Shown one piece after another: positions 25,349 through 32,669 of a stretch of 32,669 nt of DNA. A model generated the notes under the pieces. It searched no databases, was not told the DNA's origin, and was given only the letters and a program-made list of their open reading frames with translations. The stretch is from Bacteroidales bacterium (GTDB lineage Bacteria > Bacteroidota > Bacteroidia > Bacteroidales > UBA932), in assembly GCA_017561665.1 (NCBI GenBank), contig JAFZBQ010000039.1:1-32669 (forward strand), read 5' to 3'. Positions within the stretch are counted from its first letter, which is position 1, and every line of letters starts with the position of its first letter. The position numbers were made by a program, and so were the translations under genes.

Positions 25349-26592
25349 CTTCTAAGCAATTTTACGGTGCGCTCCAGCGCCTTGCCGAACACCTCTATCT
25401 CTTCCAGCGTGTTGTATGGCATCAGCGAGGCGCGCAGCATGCTGCCGCCGCCGATTCGCCTTACGATGGGCTCCGCGCACATATGTCCGCTGCGCAGCGC
25501 CACCCCCATCTTGTCAATGAGCATCGCGGCGTCCAGCGGATGCACCCCGTCTATGGTAAACGACCACAGCGGAATGCGGTCCTCTGCGTCGGCCGCCGCT
25601 ACCCACAGGCCGTCTATCGACGCCAGCGTCTGTTTCATTGCCTCGATCTGCTTCTTTTCGTGCTCCGCGGCGTCGGGGCTGCTGGCAATCTTTGCGGCAT
25701 ATTCCAGCGCCGGAGCCAGGCACGCCGCCGCCACGAAATTGGCGGTGCCGGCCTCGAACTTGAGCGGGATGTCGGCATACTCCGTCTTTTCGAACGATAC
25801 CGTGGCCACCATGTCGCCGCCACCCATAAAAGGCGGGAGTTTTTCCAGCCACTCGCGCTTGCCGTAGAGCACGCCGATGCCGGTGGGGGCGTATATCTTG
25901 TGGCCGGAGAAGGCGTAGAAATCGCAATCCAGCGACTGTACGTCCACTTTGCGGTGGACGATGCCCTGGGCGCCGTCTATCAGCACCGGAATGCCCAGTG
26001 CGTGCGCCTCGGCCACCATCTCCTTAACGGGATTCACGGCGCCTAGTATGTTTGATACGTGGGTTACGGCCACCATCTTGACGCCGCGGCGCAGCGCGGC
26101 CCGATAGGCCTCCATGTCTACGCCGCCGTCGTTGGCATCACTGCCGCCGGCACGTACAGGAACCACCTCCAGATGTGCCCCGGTGCGTTGGCAGGCCATC
26201 TGCCAGGGGACGATGTTGGAGTGGTGCTCCGCCTCGGAAAGGAGGATGCCGTCGCCGCTGCCGATAAAGCCGCCGCGGGCCATGCATTCCGCCACCAGAT
26301 TGATGGACATCGTGGCGCCGCCTGTCAGCACGATTTCATCGGATGATTCCGCATTGATGAACCGCTGTGCCGTCCGTCGCCCCGCCTCGTAATAATCCGT
26401 CGCCTCGTAGCTGAGGGTATGCACGGCGCGGTGGATGTTGGCGTTGTGCTCTTTGCAGAGTTTCTGCTGCAGGTCCAGCACACAGGCGGGACGCTGGCTG
26501 GTGGCGGCGTTGTCGAAATAGACCAGCGGCCGCCCCTCGACCTTGCGGCCGAGAATCGGAAAATCAGCCCTTATCTGCTGCAAAAAATTCAT
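25345..26592 (-). CDS. sufS: Cysteine desulfurase SufS
   Basis: A PLP enzyme that releases sulfur from cysteine for Fe-S cluster assembly. Starting at the ATG 26590-26592 gives 415 aa with the normal opening MNFLQQIRADFPIL. An upstream in-frame start at 26628 would add 12 residues but would lie across the probable -7 box, so it is rejected. Key residues are 'YFDNAATSQRP' (25-35), His123 in AEHHSN, Asp206 and Gln209, the PLP Lys232 in SGHK, and catalytic Cys372 in RSGHMCAEP (the group II/SufS form). It leads the operon with sufE, sufT, folK and glyS; sufBCD are not in the window. Confidence 0.95.
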   Translation of the reverse strand: MNFLQQIRADFPILGRKVEGRPLVYFDNAATSQRPACVLDLQQKLCKEHNANIHRAVHTLSYEATDYYEAGRRTAQRFINAESSDEIVLTGGATMSINLVAECMARGGFIGSGDGILLSEAEHHSNIVPWQMACQRTGAHLEVVPVRAGGSDANDGGVDMEAYRAALRRGVKMVAVTHVSNILGAVNPVKEMVAEAHALGIPVLIDGAQGIVHRKVDVQSLDCDFYAFSGHKIYAPTGIGVLYGKREWLEKLPPFMGGGDMVATVSFEKTEYADIPLKFEAGTANFVAAACLAPALEYAAKIASSPDAAEHEKKQIEAMKQTLASIDGLWVAAADAEDRIPLWSFTIDGVHPLDAAMLIDKMGVALRSGHMCAEPIVRRIGGGSMLRASLMPYNTLEEIEVFGKALERTVKLLRR

Positions 26593-26610
26593 TAATCCAA
26601 CGATATTTCT

Positions 26611-26618
26611 TATCTTTA
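26611..26618 (+). promoter_or_regulatory. Possible -7 element for ruvA
   Basis: TATCTTTA differs from TAnnTTTG only at the last base and lies 33 nt before the ruvA ATG. It faces the sufS promoter within a 59-bp divergent spacer. Confidence 0.35.
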
Positions 26619-26625
26619 CAAACTG

Positions 26626-26633
26626 CAAAAGTA
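26626..26633 (-). promoter_or_regulatory. -7 element for the sufS operon
   Basis: TACTTTTG on the minus strand fits TAnnTTTG, 33 nt before the chosen sufS ATG. No clear -33 TTTG is seen. It supports the shorter sufS start. Confidence 0.5.
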
Positions 26634-26651
26634 ATCATTTTTGTCAATTAT

Positions 26652-27242
26652 ATGTACGAATACATACTCGGAACACTGACGGAACTCAACCCCGCGGAGG
26701 CCATCCTGGAGGCGGGGGGCGTCGGCTACAAGATACTGATCTCCCTCGGGACTTTCTCGGAGATAGAACACAAGGGCGGGCAGGGCGTCAAACTGTACCT
26801 CTACCACCTGCTGCGCGAAGACGAGGAGGCGCTCTACGGATTTGCCACCAAAGAAGAGAGGGCTCTGTTCACGCTGCTCATCTCAGTGAATGGCGTGGGC
26901 CCCGGTACGGCGCGGATGATGCTCAGCAGCCTGAGCAGCGACGAACTTCAGAACGCGATTATCGGCGGCGATGTGGCCCGTATCAAGTCCATCAAGGGCA
27001 TCGGCGCCAAGACTGCGGAGCGCATCATATTGGAGCTGCGGGACAAGATTGTCAAGGGAGAGAGTAAACCGTTCTCCGTTGCCGGCTCCGCCCGGAGCGA
27101 GGTTCGTGCCGAGGCCTTCAACGCCCTGGTGCTTCTCGGGTTTGCCAAGCCGAATGTAGAAAAGGCTCTGGATAAGGTCCTTAGCCAGACGCCGGAAATC
27201 AGTCTCGAAAATTTGATAAAAAATTCTTTAAAAATATTGTAG
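26652..27242 (+). CDS. ruvA: Holliday junction DNA-binding subunit RuvA
   Basis: Tetrameric junction-binding protein that loads RuvB. It is 196 aa. It has an N-terminal OB fold (1-62, starting MYEYILGTLTELNPAEAIL), tandem helix-hairpin-helix motifs ('SVNGVGPGTARMML' at about 78-91 and 'SIKGIGAKTAERIILEL' at about 113-129) and a C-terminal RuvB-contact domain (about 150-196). Divergent from sufS. gcvH follows after 44 bp with its own promoter box. Confidence 0.96.
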   Translation: MYEYILGTLTELNPAEAILEAGGVGYKILISLGTFSEIEHKGGQGVKLYLYHLLREDEEALYGFATKEERALFTLLISVNGVGPGTARMMLSSLSSDELQNAIIGGDVARIKSIKGIGAKTAERIILELRDKIVKGESKPFSVAGSARSEVRAEAFNALVLLGFAKPNVEKALDKVLSQTPEISLENLIKNSLKIL

Positions 27243-27267
27243 AATCCACAACATTTTCGTAGATTTG
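27236..27267 (+). promoter_or_regulatory. Promoter for gcvH
   Basis: TAGATTTG (27260-27267) fits TAnnTTTG. ATTG (27236-27239) lies 20 bp upstream as a 3-of-4 match to the -33 TTTG. The gcvH ATG follows 19 nt later. Confidence 0.6.
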
Positions 27268-27286
27268 TACCCGATTACGGACTACT

Positions 27287-27661
27287 ATGATAGTACCTGA
27301 CGATTTATTTTATACCAAAGATCACGAGTGGGCTCGCATAGAGGGGGATGTCGCAACGGTTGGCATCACGGATTTTGCGCAGGGCGAGCTGGGAGACATC
27401 GTATATCTGGATGTTCCCACCGTGGGCGAGATGCTTTCGGCCGGTGAAAAGTTTGGTGACATAGAGGCGGTCAAGACAGTGGCGGAGGCATATATGCCGG
27501 TAAGCGGAGAGGTGGTTGAATTCAACGAAGCCCTTGAGAGCGCCCCTGAACTGGTAAACGCCAGCCCGTACGACGAGGGCTGGATAATTAGGATCAAGTT
27601 TTCCGATCCGTCGGAATTTGATACATTGTTAAAAGCTGAAGAGTACAAGGAATCAGTCTAA
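27287..27661 (+). CDS. gcvH: Glycine cleavage system H protein
   Basis: Carries the lipoyl arm that shuttles the aminomethyl group between the P, T and L proteins of the glycine cleavage system. The 124-aa length is typical. The lipoylated residue is Lys63 in [20 protein letters not shown]; the fold opens '[13 protein letters not shown]'. The genes gcvT and gcvP are not in the window, so H is encoded apart from them, or serves lipoate relay instead. It stands alone between its promoter and a strong terminator. Confidence 0.95.
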   Translation: MIVPDDLFYTKDHEWARIEGDVATVGITDFAQGELGDIVYLDVPTVGEMLSAGEKFGDIEAVKTVAEAYMPVSGEVVEFNEALESAPELVNASPYDEGWIIRIKFSDPSEFDTLLKAEEYKESV

Positions 27662-27685
27662 ACATTGAAAATTAAATGTGATGTG

Positions 27686-27727
27686 TTAAGCCCGCCAGCC
27701 GACCGGTTCGCGGGCTTAATTTTTTTT
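27686..27727 (+). terminator. Intrinsic terminator after gcvH
   Basis: TTAAGCCCGC (27686-27695) pairs with GCGGGCTTAA (27710-27719), a 10-bp stem with a 14-nt loop, followed by eight T (27720-27727). It is a strong rho-independent terminator lying just ahead of the next promoter. Confidence 0.9.
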
Positions 27728-27728
27728 G

Positions 27729-27736
27729 TACCTTTG
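27729..27736 (+). promoter_or_regulatory. -7 element for the acyl-CoA synthetase gene
   Basis: TACCTTTG matches TAnnTTTG and follows the gcvH terminator T-run directly. The chosen ATG lies 22 nt downstream. It also argues against any start upstream of 27759. Confidence 0.6.
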
Positions 27737-27758
27737 CCGCGAAACAACCATTCAAAAA

Positions 27759-29528
27759 ATGGAGATCAAAAGATTATTCGATTTTATCGAACATGTTAAA
27801 AACGACCTGCCCGAGAGGCCGGACGTTCTTGCCCGCCGGATTAAAGGCGAGTGGCATTATGTAAGCACTTCCGATTTCGTAGAAAAATCATACGCCGTGG
27901 CCCGCGCCCTCCTCGCAGAGGGCTTCGGCAAAGGCACCAAAGTCATCAATATCAGCGCCAATCGTCCCGAGTGGAACTTCATCGATATGGGTACCGCCCT
28001 GGCGGGGATGATACACATTCCCGTCTATTCAACCCTGGCACACGACGACTATCTGTACATCTTCAACCACTCCGACGCCGAGCTCATTTTCGTAGACAAC
28101 GAAAAGTTGTTTTCCAGAATCAGCCCTGTGATAGAAGAAATGGACCGCCCCGCCAAAGTCATCCTGCTGGACGACAGCGACAAGCACTACTGCTTCAGTC
28201 AATTCTGCGCAAAGGGCGAGGAGGAGAAAGAGAAGTGGAATGCAATTCTTGAAAAGAACAAGCAGGAGATCTCGGACGAAGAATGTGTATCCATCGTGTA
28301 CACCTCCGGCACTACCGGTCGGCCGAAAGGCGTGATGCTGAGCCATCGCAATCTGGTGTTCGACGCCCACGCCCACGCCATCCGGCACATTATGGACTGG
28401 CATCACATCGCCCTCAGTTTCTTGCCGCTGTGCCACGCCTACGAGCGCACCATGATCTACGACAACCTGGAGCGCGGCATCCGCATCTACTACGCAGAGA
28501 ATCTCTCTACAATACAGGCAGACATGGCCTCCTGCCACGCCGACAACTTCTGCGGCGTGCCCCGCGTACTGGAGATGATGTACGCCAAGTTCGAGGCTGC
28601 AGGCAAACAACTTAAGGGATTCAAGAGGACCCTCTACCGCAACGCCTGGCACTTTGCCAACAAGTTTGACAGTTACGACCGCCACCCGATATACAAGCTT
28701 CGTCACGCCTTTTACGACACTTTAATCTATAAGAAGTGGCGCGATGCCCTTGGCGGTCACAGGATGATTGTGGTTAGCGGCGGCAGCGCCATCCAGGAAA
28801 AGATAGTCCGCTGCTTTACCGCGGCCGGATTCCAGCTCTGCGAGGGTTACGGCATGACCGAAACCTCCCCCGTTATCGCCGTAAACAACCCCGTGGATAA
28901 ACTGGTGATTATCGGCACTGTGGGCCAGCCCATAGACGGTACAGAGCTCAAGTTCTCCGACGAGGGTGAGATTCTGACCCGCGGCCCGCACGTGATGATG
29001 GGCTATTACAAGGATCCCGAGCAGACGCGCCAGATCATAGACGAAGAGGGCTTCCTGCACACCGGTGACATCGGCTGCCTGGTGGACGGCCGCTTCCTCA
29101 AGATCACAGACCGCAAGAAGGAGATGTTCAAGCTCAACAACGGCAAGTACATCGCTCCGCAGGCCATCGAGACCAAACTCAAGGAGAGCAACCTGATAGA
29201 GCAGTGCATAGTGTTCGGCGAGAATCACAAATATCCCTCGGCAATCATCATCCCCAACTTCAACACCCTTAAGGAATACTGCGTGAAGCATAAGATCAAG
29301 GCGCCTACCCGCGACGCGATGCTCGCCGACGAAAAGGTGATGAAGGCCCTCCACAAGGAGGTCGCCAAGGTCAACGAGCGCCTCGCTCCCCATGAGCAGA
29401 TTCGCAAGGAACAGTTCGTGGACGACGTGTGGGCTATGGACAACGGGATGCTCTCCCAGACCCTAAAACTCAAGCGCGCCAACATCCACCGCAAGTATGC
29501 GGATATGATGGAGAAGGCTTTCGAGTAG
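27759..29528 (+). CDS. Long-chain acyl-CoA synthetase (AMP-forming)
   Basis: Activates fatty acids to acyl-CoA through an acyl-adenylate. From the ATG at 27759 (MEIKRLFDFIEHV) it is 589 aa; an upstream TTG frame would run through the promoter. ANL-superfamily motifs are the P-loop-like YTSGTTGRPKGVMLSH (181-196), GYGMTET (363-369), HTGD (434-437), the hinge 'DRKKEMFKLNNGKYIAP' (451-467) and the probable C-terminal catalytic lysine Lys570 (SQTLKLKR). Length and motifs fit the FadD/FAA-type long-chain enzymes of Bacteroidetes. It is monocistronic, between two terminators. Confidence 0.92.
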   Translation: MEIKRLFDFIEHVKNDLPERPDVLARRIKGEWHYVSTSDFVEKSYAVARALLAEGFGKGTKVINISANRPEWNFIDMGTALAGMIHIPVYSTLAHDDYLYIFNHSDAELIFVDNEKLFSRISPVIEEMDRPAKVILLDDSDKHYCFSQFCAKGEEEKEKWNAILEKNKQEISDEECVSIVYTSGTTGRPKGVMLSHRNLVFDAHAHAIRHIMDWHHIALSFLPLCHAYERTMIYDNLERGIRIYYAENLSTIQADMASCHADNFCGVPRVLEMMYAKFEAAGKQLKGFKRTLYRNAWHFANKFDSYDRHPIYKLRHAFYDTLIYKKWRDALGGHRMIVVSGGSAIQEKIVRCFTAAGFQLCEGYGMTETSPVIAVNNPVDKLVIIGTVGQPIDGTELKFSDEGEILTRGPHVMMGYYKDPEQTRQIIDEEGFLHTGDIGCLVDGRFLKITDRKKEMFKLNNGKYIAPQAIETKLKESNLIEQCIVFGENHKYPSAIIIPNFNTLKEYCVKHKIKAPTRDAMLADEKVMKALHKEVAKVNERLAPHEQIRKEQFVDDVWAMDNGMLSQTLKLKRANIHRKYADMMEKAFE

Positions 29529-29572
29529 GGTTCCCCGTGGCACCCACCTCTCTGGGTATCAGTGTCTTACAT

Positions 29573-29608
29573 AAAGTCCCTTGCGCATTTTGACGCAAGG
29601 GACTTTTG
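29573..29608. terminator. Intrinsic terminator between convergent acyl-CoA synthetase and floA genes
   Basis: AAAGTCCCTTGCG (29573-29585) pairs perfectly with CGCAAGGGACTTT (29594-29606), a 13-bp stem with an 8-nt loop, then TTTTGTT-type sequence on the plus strand. It probably serves both convergent genes. The rest of the 123-bp gap shows nothing else. Confidence 0.88.
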
Positions 29609-29651
29609 TTAAACGACTGGGGGACAGCGGTTTTGCTGCCACGGAGGGGCG

Positions 29652-30605
29652 CTACTTCTTGGCGATATTCGTACGCATATCGGTATCGGCCTGGATGTTC
29701 TTGAACTTGTAGTAGTCCATAATGCCCAGATTGCCGTTGCGGAAAGCCTCGGCCATAGCCAGCGGCACCTCCGCCTCTGCCTGGATCACCTTTGCGCGGG
29801 CCTCCTGGGCCTTGGCCTTCATCTCCTGCTCCAGGGCGACGGCCATTGCGCGGCGCTCCTCGGCGCGGGCCTGTGCGATGTTCTTGTCGGCATTTGCCTG
29901 GTCCATCTGCAGCACGGCGCCGATGTTCTTCCCGACATCCACGTCGGCGATATCGATTGACAGAATCTCAAATGCGGTACCTGCATCCAGACCTTTGCTG
30001 AGCACCACCTTGGAGATGCTGTCGGGGTTTTCGAGCACCTCTTTGTGGGTGGCGGCGCTACCGATGCTGGAGACGATACCCTCGCCCACACGGGCAAGCA
30101 CGGTCTCTTCTCCGGCACCGCCGACCAGCTGGTGGATATTGGTGCGCACGGTCACGCGGGCCTTGGCAATCAGCTGGATACCATCCTTTGCCACTGCCGA
30201 TACGGGCGGGGTGTTGATGACCTTGGGGTTGACCGACATCTGCACCGCCTCGAACACGTCGCGGCCAGCCAGGTCGATGGCGGCGGCCTTCTTGAAGTCG
30301 AGGGCGATGTTGGCCTTGTCGGCAGAAATCAGGGCGTTTACCACGCGGCCTACGTGTCCCTTGGCAAGATAGTGGGCCTCAAGTTCGTTGGCGTTGAGTT
30401 TCAGGCCGGCCTTGGTACCGGCAATCATAGCCTGTACGATGGTTCCCGGAGGAACTTTGCGCCAGCGCATCAGAATCAGTTGTATGAGCGAAACCCGGGC
30501 GCCCGAAATCAGGGCCTGGAACCACAGGGTTACGGGGAACAGCCAGAGCAAAAGGAGCAGGAGGACAAACCCCACCGCAATCCAAACGATAGTCATAGGT
30601 GTCAT
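29652..30605 (-). CDS. floA: Flotillin-like protein FloA
   Basis: A membrane-microdomain scaffold of the SPFH group. It is 317 aa. A membrane-embedded N-terminus (about 5-29, very Leu-rich) is followed by the SPFH/band-7 region (about 30-200) and an Ala/Glu-rich coiled coil (about 230-290, '[20 protein letters not shown]') used for oligomerisation. It lies 3 bp after nfeD, the classic partner gene. Translation may start at the first ATG (MTPMTIVW) or three codons later; the first is kept. Confidence 0.93.
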   Translation of the reverse strand: MTPMTIVWIAVGFVLLLLLLWLFPVTLWFQALISGARVSLIQLILMRWRKVPPGTIVQAMIAGTKAGLKLNANELEAHYLAKGHVGRVVNALISADKANIALDFKKAAAIDLAGRDVFEAVQMSVNPKVINTPPVSAVAKDGIQLIAKARVTVRTNIHQLVGGAGEETVLARVGEGIVSSIGSAATHKEVLENPDSISKVVLSKGLDAGTAFEILSIDIADVDVGKNIGAVLQMDQANADKNIAQARAEERRAMAVALEQEMKAKAQEARAKVIQAEAEVPLAMAEAFRNGNLGIMDYYKFKNIQADTDMRTNIAKK

Positions 30606-30608
30606 TTG

Positions 30609-31073
30609 TTATATTTTTTTAATAAATATTTTCTCGCCTTCCATAGAGCTGACCACCACCTGGCAGCCGGGATCGATAAAACCGTCGGTAGAGCTCACCT
30701 CGGCCTTGGTGCCGTCCTCGAAACGGACCATGCCCATCGGGGCCAGACGGGTCTCGGCGATGCCTTTGCTGCCTATCTCGATGCCTTTCTTGTCGGCATT
30801 GACGTCGACCTTGGCATCGATGTTAGTGTTCAGGGTCGCCTTCTTCCAGGTTGAGGAGCGGAGCACCCACACCAGCAGCGCAGCTGCCAGCAGGATGCAA
30901 ACTACCGTGACGATGATGCCGGCGGTGGTGCCCAGGCGGGTGAATGCCAGATAGCAGGCGGCGCCCAGGGAGGCTATGCCCAGAATGCCGGTCACGGCAA
31001 AGCCCGGAATAAGGAGGGTTTCCACCAACAGGAGCAACAGCCCCACGGCGATAAGAATGATGATAGGTCCCAT
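30609..31073 (-). CDS. Short NfeD-family membrane protein
   Basis: A 154-aa protein with two or three transmembrane segments (about 3-24, 27-46, 50-71) and a C-terminal OB-fold NfeD domain (about 85-152; 'GIAETRLAPMGMVRFEDG', 'GCQVVVSSMEGEKIFIKKI'). The N-terminal ClpP-like protease domain of long NfeD proteins is absent, so this is the short form. It is paired with floA (3-bp gap) and lies 6 bp after the upstream gene. A role with flotillin in membrane organisation is inferred from this conserved pairing. Confidence 0.88.
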   Translation of the reverse strand: MGPIIILIAVGLLLLLVETLLIPGFAVTGILGIASLGAACYLAFTRLGTTAGIIVTVVCILLAAALLVWVLRSSTWKKATLNTNIDAKVDVNADKKGIEIGSKGIAETRLAPMGMVRFEDGTKAEVSSTDGFIDPGCQVVVSSMEGEKIFIKKI

Positions 31074-31079
31074 ATTGTG

Positions 31080-32669
31080 TTATTTAATAGGTTCAACAAC
31101 TACGCCCTGCGCACCTGCGGCAACCGCGGCGCCCAGGAGTTTGTCTGCAGTAGCCTTGTCCAAAGGCGCTACAAAGTATATCACGCGGCCCTCTTCGTTG
31201 CCGCGGGCGATGTCGGCGCTGCTGCCGCTGCGGATAACGGTCAGGATCTCGGTGGGTATGCCGTCGGGATATTCGCGCAGCACCAGACGGTATTTCTGGT
31301 TGTCCTTGCGCTTTGCCTCTAAAGTGCGGGCGTTCTTGACATTGACGTTGGCGCCGTCGTCAAAGGCGACGATGGCGGCAGAAGAGAAGCCCTTCTTCTT
31401 GACGGTGGTCAGTGCTTTGTTGGCCTCTGCCCAGGTGTAGAACATACCCACGCGGTATACATATTTGCCGCCGAGCTTCTTCTCGAAGGCGGGGCTGAGC
31501 CCTTTAAGCTTGGTCACGTCCATCCGGTTGGCGTTGGAGGCCACCTGGATCTGGTATACCAGCCCCTCCGGCAGCGAATAGTCGGTGATGAGCACTGATT
31601 CGTCCAGCACCTTGAAATTCATGTCAACCTTGGCCTCCGGAGTGGCAAAGTCAAAATCGGGCGCCAGGCCCATGGTGCGCTGGATGAAGGTATACTGGGG
31701 CGCGCTGACCGGAGTCGAAGAGGCCATCAGGGTCTCTTCCAGCAGCGACTGCTCGAATTCTTCCGGATTGATTTCCTCTCCGCGGACCAGGAAGTCCATT
31801 TCCACTGCCTGGATTTCACTGGAGAGGTCGGCCAGACTGCCCTGCAGATTGAATATTGTGCCCTCCGTCTCGCGGATGGCGCGGGAAAGGGCCGCCTTGT
31901 CGTCTTCATCCCCCTCTGCATAGGCGGCGCGGCTGGCTGCTATGGCGCTCTGCAGGACCTTGATGGAATCCTTTACTGCAGAATAGCGGCCGACCAGGGT
32001 GTAGTAGCGCATGAAAGTATCGTCACTGTACATCGTATGCGAGAACAGGCTCTCGTCTATATCCAGGTTGAGGTTGGGGCGCGGACGCAGCGCTGCGATG
32101 CGGCGGGCGTCTTCTACCGATTCGATGGCGGTCTTTACCGGAGTCGGGTCGTATTTTAACAAATATATCACGATACTGTCGGCAGAGCAGGCGCGGTTGC
32201 TGGCAAACAGGGAGAAGTTGCCGTCCGGCGTGTTGCAGAACAGCAGGTCGTCGTAGGGCGAAGAGTACGGGAAGCCGAGATTTTCGGCGGTGCCCCATTC
32301 CTGGCGGGCTTCGTCCCATTCGCTCACGAAAATGTCATAGCCGCCCATGCCGTAAAGGCCCTTGGAAGAGAAGTACATCCTCTTCCCGTCCTCACTGATT
32401 ACCGGATATAGCTCGTCGTCGGCCGAGTTTACGCCGCTGCCCATATCGGTCAGCGGGCTCCATTTGCCGTCTTCTGTGCGGGTGGACCAGCTAAGGTCAT
32501 ACGTGCCCCATGTGCTTCTGGTGGGGATCACGACCGCGTTCATATCATCAGTGTAGAGGAAGGCTTCCCCGTCGGGCCCCCTTTTCCACGATTTGTCGGG
32601 GAAATGGCTGTAATAGAGGAAGAAACGGTTGCGGGGCACGGTGATGCTTTGCAGCACGGTGGGCCTGGA
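31080..32669 (-). CDS. PD40/SPOR-domain envelope protein, 5' end outside window
   Basis: The frame is open to the window edge, so the N-terminus (and any signal peptide) is missing; about 529 codons are visible. WD40-like PD40 propeller strands lie near the visible start ('ELYPVISEDGKRMYFSSKG', 'GGYDIFVSEWD'). An alpha-helical coiled-coil stretch follows at about 31.7-32.0 kb. A SPOR-like region ('YQIQVASNANRMDVTKLKG', 'YVYRVGMFYTWAEANKAL') lies at about 31.35-31.56 kb, and after it a second related unit to the end. SPOR domains bind peptidoglycan denuded of side stems, so an envelope or cell-wall role is likely. It is the first visible gene of the floA series, 6 bp before nfeD. Confidence 0.75.
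   Translation of the reverse strand, partial: SRPTVLQSITVPRNRFFLYYSHFPDKSWKRGPDGEAFLYTDDMNAVVIPTRSTWGTYDLSWSTRTEDGKWSPLTDMGSGVNSADDELYPVISEDGKRMYFSSKGLYGMGGYDIFVSEWDEARQEWGTAENLGFPYSSPYDDLLFCNTPDGNFSLFASNRACSADSIVIYLLKYDPTPVKTAIESVEDARRIAALRPRPNLNLDIDESLFSHTMYSDDTFMRYYTLVGRYSAVKDSIKVLQSAIAASRAAYAEGDEDDKAALSRAIRETEGTIFNLQGSLADLSSEIQAVEMDFLVRGEEINPEEFEQSLLEETLMASSTPVSAPQYTFIQRTMGLAPDFDFATPEAKVDMNFKVLDESVLITDYSLPEGLVYQIQVASNANRMDVTKLKGLSPAFEKKLGGKYVYRVGMFYTWAEANKALTTVKKKGFSSAAIVAFDDGANVNVKNARTLEAKRKDNQKYRLVLREYPDGIPTEILTVIRSGSSADIARGNEEGRVIYFVAPLDKATADKLLGAAVAAGAQGVVVEPIK

Noticed and set aside
26593..26628. Longer sufS start at 26628
   Set aside because: It would add 12 residues not seen in the family and cross the probable -7 box at 26626-26633.
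10007..27242. ruvA and ruvB separated by about 15.6 kb on opposite strands
   Set aside because: Separation of ruvA and ruvB is common outside Proteobacteria and needs no special explanation.
27726..27758. TTG start upstream of the acyl-CoA synthetase
   Set aside because: It lies within the terminator T-run and promoter box, so it is unlikely to be transcribed as coding sequence.
1..32669. CRISPR arrays, tRNA/rRNA genes, insertion sequences, phage or defence genes
   Set aside because: Looked for by eye on both strands; no regularly spaced repeats, cloverleaf-like blocks, transposase or integrase motifs were recognised. A tRNA scan would settle the RNA part.

Overview
The window reads as a chromosomal segment of a Bacteroidales-type bacterium (phylum Bacteroidota), roughly 55% GC over most of its length. 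The evidence is mutually consistent: promoters of the TAnnTTTG (-7) type, short or absent Shine-Dalgarno sequences, a lipoprotein with an acidic stretch after the lipobox Cys, a homodimeric GlyS, an LDH-like malate dehydrogenase, a FloA/NfeD pair, a PD40/SPOR-type protein, and the coaX - outer-membrane protein - TPR - lptC - PPIase cluster known from this phylum. No tRNA, rRNA, CRISPR, IS element or phage gene was seen. Coding density is very high. The longest gene-free stretch is 239 bp (11033-11271).

Layout. (1) 1-11032, all on the minus strand: an unbroken eight-gene chain read leftwards, ruvB > Ntn-type amide hydrolase > mfd > coaX > outer-membrane protein > TPR protein > lptC > SurA/PpiD-type PPIase (3' end outside the window). 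It joins DNA repair and recombination to CoA synthesis and then to envelope assembly. (2) 11033-11271: an AT-rich intergenic region with a 13-bp-stem inverted repeat, a perfect 7-3-7 palindrome and several 9-mers resembling DnaA boxes. (3) 11272-14003, minus: the iron-sulfur and flavoprotein subunits of fumarate reductase/succinate dehydrogenase, with no cytochrome b subunit beside them. (4) 14086-17813: an alpha/beta hydrolase (plus), then hflX, a TonB-like protein and mdh (minus). (5) 17887-22583, plus: ybeY > mnmG > a 799-aa surface lipoprotein made of three paralogous 'DLGLSVKW...' modules alternating with two Ig-like (BIG2-type) modules. (6) 22633-26592, minus: sufS > sufE > sufT-like > folK > glyS, tightly packed. 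(7) 26652-29528, plus: ruvA, gcvH and a long-chain acyl-CoA synthetase, with clear terminators. (8) 29652-32669, minus: a PD40/SPOR protein (5' end outside the window) > nfeD > floA.

Most of this is housekeeping, and I found no clear novel defence or biosynthetic system. The items most worth a second look are the triple-repeat lipoprotein, the intergenic region at 11.03-11.27 kb, the AT-rich segment at about 8.0-11.3 kb with a composition step inside mfd, the missing frd/sdh cytochrome subunit, and the missing conventional start codon of lptC. Motif, domain and family calls were made by eye from the sequence; no database search was run.
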